Source: Leptotrichia hongkongensis
Lineage (GTDB): Bacteria; Fusobacteriota; Fusobacteriia; Fusobacteriales; Leptotrichiaceae
Length of the DNA stretch: 64,000 bases
Direction of reading: 5' to 3'
NCBI RefSeq assembly: GCF_007990635.1
Contig: NZ_AP019846.1
Location: 992,001-1,056,000 of the forward strand
A model generated the notes under the pieces. That model was not told where the DNA came from, ran no database searches, and saw nothing but the letters and a program-made list of their open reading frames with translations. A program made the position numbers and the translations under genes. Of this stretch, positions 8,801 through 18,404 are shown piece after piece. Numbering within the stretch: the first letter of the stretch is position 1; the number at the start of each line of letters is the position of its first letter.

Positions 8801-9370
8801 TTGGATACATTGAATAAAAATGTAAAAGAAATAAATAAGCCTGAAAGAATGTGTATATGCTGCAGAAGAAAAGGTCAAAAAAATGAATTTTTTCGGATAA
8901 CTGAGCAGGATGGAAAATATATTTTTGATAAGGAAATGAAAGTTCAGGCAAGAGGATTTTATGTCTGTAAAACGAACGAATGCATTGAAAGACTTTCAAA
9001 ACATAAAAAATATAACATTGAAATTGAACAGCTAGTAAAAATGCTGGAACAAGTAAAGAATGAAAAGAAAAGCATAATCGACATTTTAAGGCCAATGAAA
9101 AATTCCGAATATTTTGTGTTTGGAATAGATGAAGTTTTTGATGGAATAAAACGTGATAAGATAAAACTTGTAATTATTCCGTCAGATATAAAGGCAAAAT
9201 ATATTGAAGAATTTGAAAAAATGAAGAAAAAATTTAATTTTGAAATTATATTTATTGAAAAGAAAGAAGAATTAATAAGACTTTTTTCAAGGGATGTAAA
9301 TGTCATAGGTATTTTTAACAAAAAAGTAATAAAAGGAATATTAAGCAAAGTGGAGGTGATGAATGGATGA
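8801..9370 (+). CDS. YlxR (DUF448) fused to an L7Ae-like YlxQ domain
   Basis: The 189-residue protein joins two RNA-binding modules that are often separate genes at this locus. Residues about 14-75 are YlxR: ERMCICCRRKGQKNEFFRI and RGFYVCKTNECIERLSK. Residues about 95-185 look like the L7Ae/YlxQ fold: NSEYFVFGIDEVFDGIKRDK, KLVIIPSDI, VIGIFNKKVIKGI. The start is TTG (8801), 13 bases after AAGGAG; no in-frame ATG precedes the first motif. It overlaps infB by four bases. Confidence 0.82.
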   Translation: MDTLNKNVKEINKPERMCICCRRKGQKNEFFRITEQDGKYIFDKEMKVQARGFYVCKTNECIERLSKHKKYNIEIEQLVKMLEQVKNEKKSIIDILRPMKNSEYFVFGIDEVFDGIKRDKIKLVIIPSDIKAKYIEEFEKMKKKFNFEIIFIEKKEELIRLFSRDVNVIGIFNKKVIKGILSKVEVMNG

Positions 9371-12300
9371 AAGTGCATGAATTAGCAAAGGAAAATGGTT
9401 TTACGGCAACAAAATTTATGGAGGAAATCAGAAAATTTGGGGTAGATAAAAAACACCACATGAATGTACTAAGTGATGAAGAAGTAAGCCTTATAAGGAA
9501 AAAACTTCAAAAAGGTGTCCAAAATAATCAAAATAACGGTAAAACGGAGAATCTGAATAAAAAAGAAATTAAAACAAATGAAAATATTGCAAAAACAGTA
9601 AATAGCCATTCAGACAATCAAAAAAACAATAGTATTGAACATAATAAAATTAATGAACAAGAAAACATTAATAAAAATTATGAGAAATCAAAACAGCCAT
9701 TGGAAAAAAATATTAAACTAAATGCAGAAAATAAATCAGATAATAGTAATAAAAATGATCTGAATAATGTAAAAGATTTAGATAATAATAAAAATCATAA
9801 ATTTGATAAAAAAGAAAATAAAAAGAAAATGGAGATGAAAGTTAATTTGAGTAGTCAGAGTAATAAAATGAATGAAGTAAATAAAGATAAGCAGAATTTT
9901 CAAAATAGAGAGAACAGAGAAAATGGAGGAAGAAACTTCCAAAATCGAGACAACCGAAATAGAGAAGATAGAAACAAAGACGGATTTAGAAGAGAAGGAA
10001 GAGATAATTTCAGAAAAGATAATAGAAACTTTAACAGAGATGGAAATTTTCAATCAAGAGATGGCCGTGATAACCGAAGTTTCCAAAATAAAGATAATCA
10101 AGACAATAGGGAAAATGGAGGAAGAAACTTCCAAAATCGAGACAACCGAAACAGAGAAGACAGAAACAAGGATGGATTTAGAAGAGAAGGAAGAGACAGT
10201 TTCAGAAAAGATAACCGAGGCTTTAATAGAGATGGAAATACTCAATCAAGAGATGGCCGTGATAACCGAAGTTTCCAAAATCGAGATAGAGATAATCAAA
10301 GTGGTTCAAGAAACTTTAGAGATAGACAGGACAATAGAGGATTTTCTGATAAAGGCGGATTTAATAAGGACAGAGATGACTTTAGAAGAGACAGCCGAAG
10401 TTTTTCTAATGCTAAAAAGGAGCCAGCATCTGAAATTCCTGCAGCAACAGTAGCTGAAAAAGGGAAAGCTGGTGGAAAAGGAAAAGGAAAATTTGAGAAG
10501 AAAAAATACGAAAAAAACAGAAGAGACAGAGAACATCAAGAAAAAGAACTTCGTTCAGACTTTAGAAAAGATGACAAAAAGAAAAAGAAAAACAAGAAAC
10601 AGGAAAAAGTTGTCAAGGATGAAATTGTCAGAATTGAAGGAGAGAGCATAGGAATGATAACAATTGGAGAAGAAATTGTTATTAAAGATTTAGCTGAAAA
10701 ACTAGGAATCAATGTTTCTGATATAATTAAAAAATTCTTTATGGAAGGAAAACTTCTTACTGCAAATGCAATTTTATCATTTGAAGAAGCCGAAGAAGTG
10801 GCTCTTGAATATGAAGTAATTGTAGAAAAAGAAGTAGTTGAAGAAGTTAGTTATGGTGAAAAATACCATCTTGAGCAGGAAGATACAGATGAAGAACTTG
10901 TAACAAGAGCACCTGTTATTACAATAATGGGACACGTTGACCACGGTAAGACATCATTATTAGATGCACTTAGACACACAAATGTAATGGGTGACGAAGC
11001 TGGAGGAATCACGCAAAAAATAGGAGCTTATCAAGTAAACTGGAAAGGTCAAAGAATTACATTTATTGATACTCCAGGACATGAGGCGTTTACTGAAATG
11101 AGGGCAAGAGGAGCGAACATTACAGATATTTCAATTCTAATTGTAGCAGCTGATGATGGAGTAAAACCTCAAACTGTAGAGGCAATTTCTCATGCTAAGG
11201 AAGCAGGAGTCCCAATAATCGTTGCAATTAACAAAATTGATAAGCCAGGTGCAGATCCTATGAAGGTTAGAACTGAATTGACTGAATATGGACTGATGTC
11301 ACCTGAATGGGGAGGAACTACTGAATTTGTTGAAATTTCTGCAAAACAGAAAATTAATTTGGAAGAACTTCTTGAAACAATACTAATTACAGCAGAACTT
11401 GAAGAATTGAAGGCCAATCCAAATAAACGTCCAAAAGCAGTTGTAGTAGAGTCAAGACTGGATCCAAAAATGGGAGCAGTTGCCGATGTGCTTGTACAGG
11501 AAGGGACACTTAAAATTGGAGATGTGTTCGTAGCAGGGGAAGCTCATGGTAGAGTCCGTTCAATGCTTGATGACAGAGGTAAAAAAATAAATAAAGCCAT
11601 TGTTTCACAGCCAGTAGAAATTACAGGATTTAATGTTGTGCCAAATGCAGGTGATGTTTTATACGGTGTAGAAAGCGATAAGCAAGCTAAAAAAATTGTA
11701 GAAGACTTTATTAGAGAGAAAAAAGTAAACGAGCAGAACAAGAAAAAACATATTTCACTAGAAAGCTTGTCTCAAGAATTAGAAGAACAAGAATTAAAAG
11801 AATTGAAATGTATTATAAGAGCCGACTCAAAAGGGTCTGTTGAAGCATTAAGAGAATCACTTGAAAAACTTAATACTGAAAAAGTTGTAATTAATGTAAT
11901 TCAAGGAAGTGCAGGAGCTGTAACTGAAGGAGACGTAAAACTTGCAGAAGCATCAAATGCGATTATAATTGCATTTAATGTACGGCCAACAACACCAGCT
12001 AGAATCATTTCTGAAAAAATTGGAGTAGAAATTAGAAATTATAACGTAATTTACCATGCAACTGAAGAAATTGAGAAAGCAATGAAAGGAATGCTTGATC
12101 CTGAATTTAAAGAAGTTTACTATGGAAGAATAGAAGTTAAGCAAGTGTTTAAAGTATCAAATGTTGGAAATATCGCTGGAGCAATCGTTGTTGACGGAAA
12201 AGTTACAAAAGACTCGAAAATACGTGTAATTCGTGATGGAATTATCATTTTTGATGGTGAATTAGGTTCATTGAAACGATTTAAAGACGATGTTAAGGAA

Positions 12301-12402
12301 GTTGTAATGGGACAAGAATGTGGAATTGGTATTCAAGACTTTAATGATATTAAAGCTGGAGATATTATTGAATCGTATATTATGGAAGAAATCCCAAGAT
12401 AA
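9367..12402 (+). CDS. infB: translation initiation factor IF-2
   Basis: IF-2 is the GTPase that brings initiator tRNA to the ribosome. This 1011-residue version has a short IF2_N helix domain (MKVHELAKENGFTATKFMEE), then about 370 residues of Asn/Arg/Asp/Lys-rich low complexity with a tandem repeat, a second IF2_N domain (about 430-480), the G domain with GHVDHGKT near 522, DTPGH and NKID, then domains II-IV. The linker is unusually long and basic/polar. It overlaps ylxR by 4 bases and is followed 22 bases later by rbfA. Confidence 0.96.
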   Translation: MKVHELAKENGFTATKFMEEIRKFGVDKKHHMNVLSDEEVSLIRKKLQKGVQNNQNNGKTENLNKKEIKTNENIAKTVNSHSDNQKNNSIEHNKINEQENINKNYEKSKQPLEKNIKLNAENKSDNSNKNDLNNVKDLDNNKNHKFDKKENKKKMEMKVNLSSQSNKMNEVNKDKQNFQNRENRENGGRNFQNRDNRNREDRNKDGFRREGRDNFRKDNRNFNRDGNFQSRDGRDNRSFQNKDNQDNRENGGRNFQNRDNRNREDRNKDGFRREGRDSFRKDNRGFNRDGNTQSRDGRDNRSFQNRDRDNQSGSRNFRDRQDNRGFSDKGGFNKDRDDFRRDSRSFSNAKKEPASEIPAATVAEKGKAGGKGKGKFEKKKYEKNRRDREHQEKELRSDFRKDDKKKKKNKKQEKVVKDEIVRIEGESIGMITIGEEIVIKDLAEKLGINVSDIIKKFFMEGKLLTANAILSFEEAEEVALEYEVIVEKEVVEEVSYGEKYHLEQEDTDEELVTRAPVITIMGHVDHGKTSLLDALRHTNVMGDEAGGITQKIGAYQVNWKGQRITFIDTPGHEAFTEMRARGANITDISILIVAADDGVKPQTVEAISHAKEAGVPIIVAINKIDKPGADPMKVRTELTEYGLMSPEWGGTTEFVEISAKQKINLEELLETILITAELEELKANPNKRPKAVVVESRLDPKMGAVADVLVQEGTLKIGDVFVAGEAHGRVRSMLDDRGKKINKAIVSQPVEITGFNVVPNAGDVLYGVESDKQAKKIVEDFIREKKVNEQNKKKHISLESLSQELEEQELKELKCIIRADSKGSVEALRESLEKLNTEKVVINVIQGSAGAVTEGDVKLAEASNAIIIAFNVRPTTPARIISEKIGVEIRNYNVIYHATEEIEKAMKGMLDPEFKEVYYGRIEVKQVFKVSNVGNIAGAIVVDGKVTKDSKIRVIRDGIIIFDGELGSLKRFKDDVKEVVMGQECGIGIQDFNDIKAGDIIESYIMEEIPR
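9919..10302 (+). repeat. 192-bp tandem duplication inside infB
   Basis: Two adjacent copies of 192 bp (64 codons), starting at 9919 and 10111, each beginning GAAAATGGAGGAAGAAACTT and encoding an NGGRNFQNRDNRNREDRNKD-type unit. The copies differ at scattered sites. A partial third set of NRDRDNQSGSRNF-type motifs follows. Confidence 0.8.
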
Positions 12403-12424
12403 CGAATAGATAGGTGATAATTGT

Positions 12425-12793
12425 ATGAATGATAGAAGAAAAAGAGGACTGGAAAAGGAAATATCAAGAATTATCGGAATGGCACTTTTAACAGAAATAA
12501 AAAATGACAAAATAAAAAATCTTGTATCAATTCACAAGGTTGAGCTGACAAAAGATGGACGATACCTTGATTTAACATTTTCGGTACTAGATTTGAAAGA
12601 TAAGGTAAATAAAGAAAAAATCGCCGAAGATTTGAATAAGTTAAAAGGTTTTTTTAGAAAAAAAATAGGTTCACAGCTGTCGATAAGATTTGTTCCAGAA
12701 GTGAGAATTCATTTGGATGACAGCGTTGAATATGGAGTAAAAATTGCTTCGATATTGAACGAAATAAAAAAGGATGATCACAATATTGAATAA
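12425..12793 (+). CDS. rbfA: 30S ribosome-binding factor RbfA
   Basis: RbfA is a cold-shock and 16S rRNA maturation factor. The 122-residue protein has the KH-like fold of the family: RKRGLEKEISRIIGMALLTEIKND, KVELTKDGRYLDLTFSV and the C-terminal RFVPEVRIHLDDSVEYG. The length is normal. It lies in the expected position after infB. Confidence 0.93.
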   Translation: MNDRRKRGLEKEISRIIGMALLTEIKNDKIKNLVSIHKVELTKDGRYLDLTFSVLDLKDKVNKEKIAEDLNKLKGFFRKKIGSQLSIRFVPEVRIHLDDSVEYGVKIASILNEIKKDDHNIE

Positions 12794-12880
12794 AACATGG
12801 GTCTGCTTTAAAAATATAGAACTAGTTTGATTTTGAAGCAGTCCTTCAACTAAACAAAAAAGGAAGCGATTAATCTTGTA

Positions 12881-14506
12881 ATGAAATGGGAATTAAAAAG
12901 CTATAATGAAGATTATTTGACAACAAAAAGTTCTGAATTTGGTGAAAGCAGATTAATTTCAAGGCTGCTTTTGAATCGAGGAATTGACACAAAGGAAAAA
13001 GTTTCTAAGTTTTTAAATTCAGATAAAAAAGATATTCATAATCCATTTTTATTTGAAAATATGGAAAAAGTTGTAGAAAGAATAAAAAAGGCTGGGAAAA
13101 ATAAAGAAAAAATTGTAATTTATGGAGATTATGACGTTGATGGTATATCTGGAGTAGCATATCTAGTAATAATGCTACGAAAATTGGGACTTAATGTTGA
13201 TTATTATATTCCAAATCGTGTTCACGAAGGGATAGGTATAAATAAAAACCTTTTAAATTTTTTGAAAAAACGGGATGCAAAATTATTTATAACAGTTGAT
13301 ATTTCAATAAATAACCATGAAGAGATATTAATGTTAAAAAATAGCGGTATCGATATAATTATAACAGATCATCATAGGCAGATTGGAGTTCTGGAAGATA
13401 AGAATCAGGAAAAAGAATTGGGGATTCTTACAATAAATCCAAAGACTAGTAAAACTTATCCAAATAAATCTCTGTCAGGTTCAGGAGTTGCCTTTAAACT
13501 TGCTGATGCTATTTATGAAAGATATGGTGCAAATAAAAAAATACTATATGATTATATGGATATTATAATGATCGGAACAGTTGCAGATGTTGTACCAATG
13601 ACTGATGAAAACAGGTTTATCATAAAAAAAGGACTAAATAATTTAAAAAAAACCAAAATAAAAGGTTTAAAGTATATTATTAACTATTTGAAGATAAATC
13701 CTAGAAATATAACAACCAGCGATATTGGATTTTTCATTGCACCAATTTTTAATGCACTTGGAAGAATTGATAATTCAAAAATTGTTGTAAATTTCTTTAT
13801 TCAGGAAGATGACTTTAAACTTTTCTCAATTATTGAGGAAATGAAACGAGCTAATAAAATCAGACGTTATTTAGAAAATGAGATTTATAATGAGCTGGAA
13901 GAAAAAATACAGCGTCTGGAACGTCCAAAATATATTTTTATGAAAAGCAGAAAATGGCATTCTGGCGTAATTGGGGTAGTTTGCTCAAGAATCTCAATAA
14001 AATACAATATTCCAGTAATTCTTATTTCAATAAAAAATGGATATGGAAAAGCATCATGCAGAAGTATCGAAGGAATTAACATTTTTGATATTTTAAAAAG
14101 TGTGTCAGATAAATTGGAGCGATTTGGAGGACATGACTTGGCAGCAGGATTTCTTGTTTCAGAAAAATATTTAGGCGAAATTGAAAAACATCTGCGGCAA
14201 AGACTTGCAAGAAAAAATAGGGAAAATGTGCAGAAAACTTTGTATGTTGACGCATGGCTGAACATTGAGTATCTAAACAAAAGAAAATTACATGAAATAA
14301 ATAGGCTGTCGCCTTTCGGACTAGATAATCAGGAACCGAACTTTATGGATTCAGACATTAATTTTCTAAATTTAACGAGATTTGGGATAAATAATAGACA
14401 TTTTAAAGGATTTGTCAGAAAAAATAACCGTATTATTTCAGTAATTGGATATAATTTGGGACATAAATTGAAAGCAAATAATTTTTATAAGAAAAATTTA
14501 AAATAG
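12881..14506 (+). CDS. recJ: single-stranded-DNA-specific exonuclease RecJ
   Basis: RecJ degrades single-stranded DNA 5'-3' in recombination and repair. The 541-residue protein has the DHH phosphoesterase motifs: IYGDYDVDGISG near residue 82, FITVDISI and TDHHRQ near 161, and the DHHA1 C-terminal part with KWHSGVIGVV and RFGGHDLAAGF. It is slightly shorter than the usual 560-570 residues. The start lies 25 bases after AAAGGAAG, so translation may begin weakly. No separate promoter is obvious; it probably continues the infB operon. Confidence 0.92.
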   Translation: MKWELKSYNEDYLTTKSSEFGESRLISRLLLNRGIDTKEKVSKFLNSDKKDIHNPFLFENMEKVVERIKKAGKNKEKIVIYGDYDVDGISGVAYLVIMLRKLGLNVDYYIPNRVHEGIGINKNLLNFLKKRDAKLFITVDISINNHEEILMLKNSGIDIIITDHHRQIGVLEDKNQEKELGILTINPKTSKTYPNKSLSGSGVAFKLADAIYERYGANKKILYDYMDIIMIGTVADVVPMTDENRFIIKKGLNNLKKTKIKGLKYIINYLKINPRNITTSDIGFFIAPIFNALGRIDNSKIVVNFFIQEDDFKLFSIIEEMKRANKIRRYLENEIYNELEEKIQRLERPKYIFMKSRKWHSGVIGVVCSRISIKYNIPVILISIKNGYGKASCRSIEGINIFDILKSVSDKLERFGGHDLAAGFLVSEKYLGEIEKHLRQRLARKNRENVQKTLYVDAWLNIEYLNKRKLHEINRLSPFGLDNQEPNFMDSDINFLNLTRFGINNRHFKGFVRKNNRIISVIGYNLGHKLKANNFYKKNLK

Positions 14507-14633
14507 TTTATACTCCGATATTTAAGTCTGGACATTCAGATTTATTTATCGAATTGAAAATAAAGGATTTTAAATAAAAATAAATTAATTAAAAAATTAT
14601 ATATAATAAAAAATTTTAGGAGGAATTAAAAAG

Positions 14634-15920
14634 ATGGCAGTAAAAAAATTAAATGAATCAACTTACGAAGTATCAGCAGTTAGAGAAGGAGAAGAGTTAA
14701 AACACTTAAAAGAGCATGTTTTAGTACACTTTAAAGATGCAAAAGTTGATGGATTCCGTCCAGGACACGTACCTGCAAAAGTGATTGAAGAAAAATTCAA
14801 GAAAGAAATTGAAGGAGAAATATTAAACCATATTATTTCTGATGAATACAGAAAAGCAGTTGCAGAAAATGAATTAAAACCAATTGCTGATATTAAACTT
14901 GAAAAATATGAGCTTAATGATGACAAAGTTGAAGTAGTATTTACAATACCTGTATTGCCTGCATTCGAATTAGGACAATATAAAGGTGTGGAAGTAGAAA
15001 AGGAAAAAGTAGAAATTACTGATGAAAAAGTAAACGAAGAAATCGAAAGATTAAGAGAAAATGCTGCAAAATTAAAAGAAGTTGCAGAAAATGAAGAAGC
15101 TAAAAATGATGACGTTGTAAATATCAACTTTGAAGGATTTATAGATGGTAAAGCATTTGATGGAGGAAAAGCTGAAGGATACGACTTGACATTAGGTTCT
15201 CACAGCTTTATTGACACTTTCGAAGATCAAATCGTAGGACATAAAAAAGGTGATGAATTTGACGTAAATGTTACATTCCCTGAAGAATATCACGCTGAAA
15301 GCCTAAAAGGAAAACCAGCTTTATTCAAAGTAAAAGTAAACTCAATCAAGAGAAAAGAAGAAGCTGAATTAAATGATGATTTAGCAAAAGAATTAGGATT
15401 TGATTCTGTTGAAGATATGACAGCTAAAACTAGAGAAAATATTACAAAAAGAGAAGAAGCAAGAGCTGAAAATGAATTTAAGAACAAAGTTATAGATGCT
15501 GTAGTAAACGGAACAGAAGTTGAAGTTCCAGAAGCATTAGTTCAAAGAGAAATTGACTATCAAATCAACAGATTTGCACAACAATTGCAAATGCAAGGAA
15601 TTAATCTTAACCAATACTTCCAAATGACAGGGCAAACAATGGAAGCAATGAGAGAAAGTTCAAAAGAAAATGCTGAAAAAGCAGTAAAAACAGAATTAGT
15701 ACTATCTGAAATCGCAAAAGCTGAAGGAATTAAAGCAACTGATGAAGAAGTATCAAAAGAAATCGAAACATTAGCTGCAATGTATGGACTTGAAAAAGAT
15801 GCATTAATCGCTGATGTAAGAAAAAATGGAAATTATGAAAGATTCATTGATGAAACAAACTATAGATTAGTAAATCAAAAAACAATTGATTTATTAGTAA
15901 AAGAAGCAAAAGTTAAATAG
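14634..15920 (+). CDS. tig: trigger factor chaperone
   Basis: Trigger factor binds ribosomes and folds nascent chains. The 428 residues give the ribosome-binding domain (1-115, with VDGFRPGHVPAKVIEEKF in place of the GFRxGKxP motif), an FKBP-type prolyl isomerase domain (about 150-235, NINFEGFIDGKAFDGG and TFPEEYHAESLKGK), and a helical C-terminal domain. AGGAGG precedes the ATG. It starts the folding/proteolysis block tig-clpP-clpX-lon. Confidence 0.95.
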   Translation: MAVKKLNESTYEVSAVREGEELKHLKEHVLVHFKDAKVDGFRPGHVPAKVIEEKFKKEIEGEILNHIISDEYRKAVAENELKPIADIKLEKYELNDDKVEVVFTIPVLPAFELGQYKGVEVEKEKVEITDEKVNEEIERLRENAAKLKEVAENEEAKNDDVVNINFEGFIDGKAFDGGKAEGYDLTLGSHSFIDTFEDQIVGHKKGDEFDVNVTFPEEYHAESLKGKPALFKVKVNSIKRKEEAELNDDLAKELGFDSVEDMTAKTRENITKREEARAENEFKNKVIDAVVNGTEVEVPEALVQREIDYQINRFAQQLQMQGINLNQYFQMTGQTMEAMRESSKENAEKAVKTELVLSEIAKAEGIKATDEEVSKEIETLAAMYGLEKDALIADVRKNGNYERFIDETNYRLVNQKTIDLLVKEAKVK

Positions 15921-15955
15921 TAATTTTGAGAAAATTGCTAAATAAAAAGAATATT

Positions 15956-15984
15956 TTGATTTTAGAAGAATTTTGTGATAAAAT
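15956..15984 (+). promoter_or_regulatory. clpP promoter
   Basis: TTGATT and TAAAAT with a 17-base spacer whose end carries TGTG, about 118 bases before the clpP ATG. No heat-shock operator (CIRCE-like repeat) is seen. Confidence 0.5.
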
Positions 15985-16101
15985 AGTTTATTGCGAAATT
16001 CTTTTTTCTCTATATTTAAATTGCAAAATGTTAAAACAATTTTGTAATAATGAGAGAAAATAAAAAATGAAAGAAAATTGACGGAAACAGGAGGAAATAA
16101 T

Positions 16102-16677
16102 ATGTCAGCATATAGTCCAGTAGTTATTGAAAATGATGGGCGTGGGGAAAGAAGCTATGATATTTATTCAAGACTTTTAAAGGATAGAATAATTTTTGTA
16201 AGTGGAGAAGTTGAAGATGGAATGGCAAATGCAATTGTCGCTCAATTATTATTTTTAGATGCACAGGATAATGAAAAAGATATAGTTATGTATATAAACA
16301 GTCCAGGAGGAGTAATTACCGCCGGGCTTGCGATTTACGACACAATGCGGCACATAAAAAGCGATGTTTCTACAGTATGTGTAGGGCAGGCAGCAAGTAT
16401 GGGAGCAGTGTTATTGGCGGCTGGAGCAAAAGGTAAAAGATACTCGTTGCCAAACTCAAGAATCATGATTCATCAGCCACTGGGCGGAGCAAGAGGTCAA
16501 GCAACAGACATTCAGATTCAGGCAAAAGAAATTGAAAGAATGAAGGAAATTACAAGCAAAATTTTATCAGAAGCAACTGGAAAATCAGTAGAAGAAATCT
16601 ATGCAGATACTGAAAGAGACAACTTTATGTCACCAGAAGAAGCTGTAAATTACGGATTAATTGATAAAATTTTATAA
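16102..16677 (+). CDS. clpP: ATP-dependent Clp protease, proteolytic subunit
   Basis: ClpP is the serine protease that partners ClpX. The 191-residue protein has the catalytic serine in [11 protein letters not shown] (near 99), the histidine in [14 protein letters not shown] (near 124) and the aspartate in [11 protein letters not shown]. The ATG at 16102 is chosen because AGGAGG precedes it by 6 bases; the frame extends upstream only to a TTG. Its neighbours tig and clpX fit the common bacterial order. Confidence 0.95.
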   Translation: MSAYSPVVIENDGRGERSYDIYSRLLKDRIIFVSGEVEDGMANAIVAQLLFLDAQDNEKDIVMYINSPGGVITAGLAIYDTMRHIKSDVSTVCVGQAASMGAVLLAAGAKGKRYSLPNSRIMIHQPLGGARGQATDIQIQAKEIERMKEITSKILSEATGKSVEEIYADTERDNFMSPEEAVNYGLIDKIL

Positions 16678-16778
16678 AAACTTTATTTAAAATATATTTT
16701 TAAAATTATAGAAAATTTTATTTATGATAGTTTCATTTTTAATTATCTAAACCTTTATTTAATTAAAATAAGTATTAA

Positions 16779-16910
16779 GCAAAATTTCGTTAAAAGAAAA
16801 ATAGCTGTCTGAGCTTTTAAAATAAATTTTAAATTGATATAAAATTATTTGTGTTGAAATAATTTATATTTAAAAGCGAGTTCTATTTTTCTTTTATAAG
16901 AAAGTTTTGC
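16779..16910. repeat. large imperfect inverted repeat, MITE-like
   Basis: A left arm of about 52 bases (16779-16830) and a right arm of about 51 bases (16860-16910) are reverse complements with a few mismatches and gaps. Matching blocks include AAAAGAAAAATAG with CTATTTTTCTTTT and GCTTTTAAA with TTTAAAAGC; the ends are GCAAAA and TTTTGC. It fills much of the 367-base clpP-clpX gap. It encodes no protein. Confidence 0.65.
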
Positions 16911-16923
16911 GTAAAGCGGGAGT

Positions 16924-16951
16924 GCAGAGGTATGGCGTTTGATACCTCTGC
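16924..16951 (+). promoter_or_regulatory. clpX leader hairpin
   Basis: GCAGAGGTAT and ATACCTCTGC form a perfect 10-bp stem with an 8-base loop, 94 bases before clpX. The sequence after it is A-rich, so it is not a plus-strand terminator. It may be a leader structure. Confidence 0.5.
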
Positions 16952-17044
16952 GTTAAAAAAATAATAAGTAAAATAATAAAATAGAAATTAATAATAAAAA
17001 TATATAAATAAGAATTATATAAAGAAAAAACGAGGTGAAAAATA

Positions 17045-18274
17045 TTGGCAAATAAGAAAAAAAATTACTGTTCATTCTGTGGCAGGGAAGAGCATGAAGT
17101 GGAACGGTTAATACAGAGTCCTGAAGAGGATGATGTGTTTATTTGTAATGAATGTATAGAAGACAGTGCTGAATTACTGGACAGTTTTAGGGAATATGAC
17201 GAAAATGAACATAACAGGGAAATTACATTGTTAAAGCCTAAAGAGATAAAGGCAAAACTTGATGAATATATTATCGGACAGGAACAGCCTAAAAAGGTAT
17301 TATCTGTGGCGGTTTATAATCATTTTAAGAGAATAATGCACAAACAGAAAAATGTAGATAATGATGTGGAGCTTCAAAAATCAAATGTACTGTTAGTAGG
17401 GCCTACTGGAAGCGGAAAAACTTTACTTGCACAGACACTAGCGAAAACATTGAATGTACCTTTGGCGATTGCAGATGCAACAACATTGACAGAAGCTGGA
17501 TATGTTGGGGATGATGTAGAGAATGTACTTTTAAAATTGATAAAAGCGGCTGATTATGATATTGAAGCAGCAGAGCATGGAATAATTTATATTGATGAAA
17601 TTGATAAAATCGCTAGAAAATCGGAAAATATGTCAATTACAAGGGATGTTTCTGGAGAAGGAGTACAGCAGGCGTTACTTAAGATTATTGAAGGGACTGT
17701 TGCGAGTGTGCCTCCACAAGGTGGAAGAAAGCATCCAAATCAGGAAATGATTGAAATTAACACAAAGGATATTTTATTTATCGTTGGCGGAGCATTTGAA
17801 GGACTGGAAGCGAAAGTTAAGGATAGAGTTAATGAAAAAAGAGTTGGATTTGGGCTTGAAACAAAAAATACAAAACTTGATGATTTGACTTTATTTGAAA
17901 ATGTATTGCCTGAAGATTTAATAAAATTTGGACTGATTCCTGAATTAATTGGGCGGTTACCAGTAATTACCGCACTTCATGGACTTGATGAAGAGGCTAT
18001 GATTAAGATACTGACAGAGCCTAAAAATTCGCTTGTTAAGCAATATAAAAAGTATTTTGAGATGGAAAATGTTGACTTGGAATTTGATAAGGATGCGATT
18101 GTTGAAATTGCACAGCTGGCACTTAAACGAAAAATTGGAGCGAGGGGGCTTCGTTCAATTATTGAAAGTGTTATGACTGATTTGATGTATGAAATTCCAT
18201 CGAAGGAAAATGTTAAGAAAGTGATAATTACAAAAGAAGCGGTTACAGATAAAGAAAAAGTGGTTATAGAGTAA
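17045..18274 (+). CDS. clpX: ATP-dependent Clp protease, ATP-binding subunit ClpX
   Basis: ClpX is the AAA+ unfoldase that feeds substrates to ClpP. The 409-residue protein has the N-terminal C4 zinc domain (YCSFCGREE and [10 protein letters not shown]), Walker [13 protein letters not shown] near 118, Walker [11 protein letters not shown], sensor residues in GRLPV, and the C-terminal [10 protein letters not shown]. The start codon is TTG, 7 bases after GAGGTG; the first in-frame ATG lies far inside the protein. Length is normal. Confidence 0.95.
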   Translation: MANKKKNYCSFCGREEHEVERLIQSPEEDDVFICNECIEDSAELLDSFREYDENEHNREITLLKPKEIKAKLDEYIIGQEQPKKVLSVAVYNHFKRIMHKQKNVDNDVELQKSNVLLVGPTGSGKTLLAQTLAKTLNVPLAIADATTLTEAGYVGDDVENVLLKLIKAADYDIEAAEHGIIYIDEIDKIARKSENMSITRDVSGEGVQQALLKIIEGTVASVPPQGGRKHPNQEMIEINTKDILFIVGGAFEGLEAKVKDRVNEKRVGFGLETKNTKLDDLTLFENVLPEDLIKFGLIPELIGRLPVITALHGLDEEAMIKILTEPKNSLVKQYKKYFEMENVDLEFDKDAIVEIAQLALKRKIGARGLRSIIESVMTDLMYEIPSKENVKKVIITKEAVTDKEKVVIE

Positions 18275-18404
18275 TCGAGATTTAAAATTATTTATAATAA
18301 ACTTGAAAATTATTAAATAATAATGGAATTTTAGTTCTTAAGTCTGATTTTAAAGCAATTTTATTGTATTAAAGAGCAGATTTTAAAGTATGAAAGGAGA
18401 AATT

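Noticed and set aside
9923-10453. Long plus-strand Glu/Thr-rich frame inside infB
   Set aside because: It is a shadow of the repeated IF-2 linker: no ribosome site and a composition dictated by the repeat.
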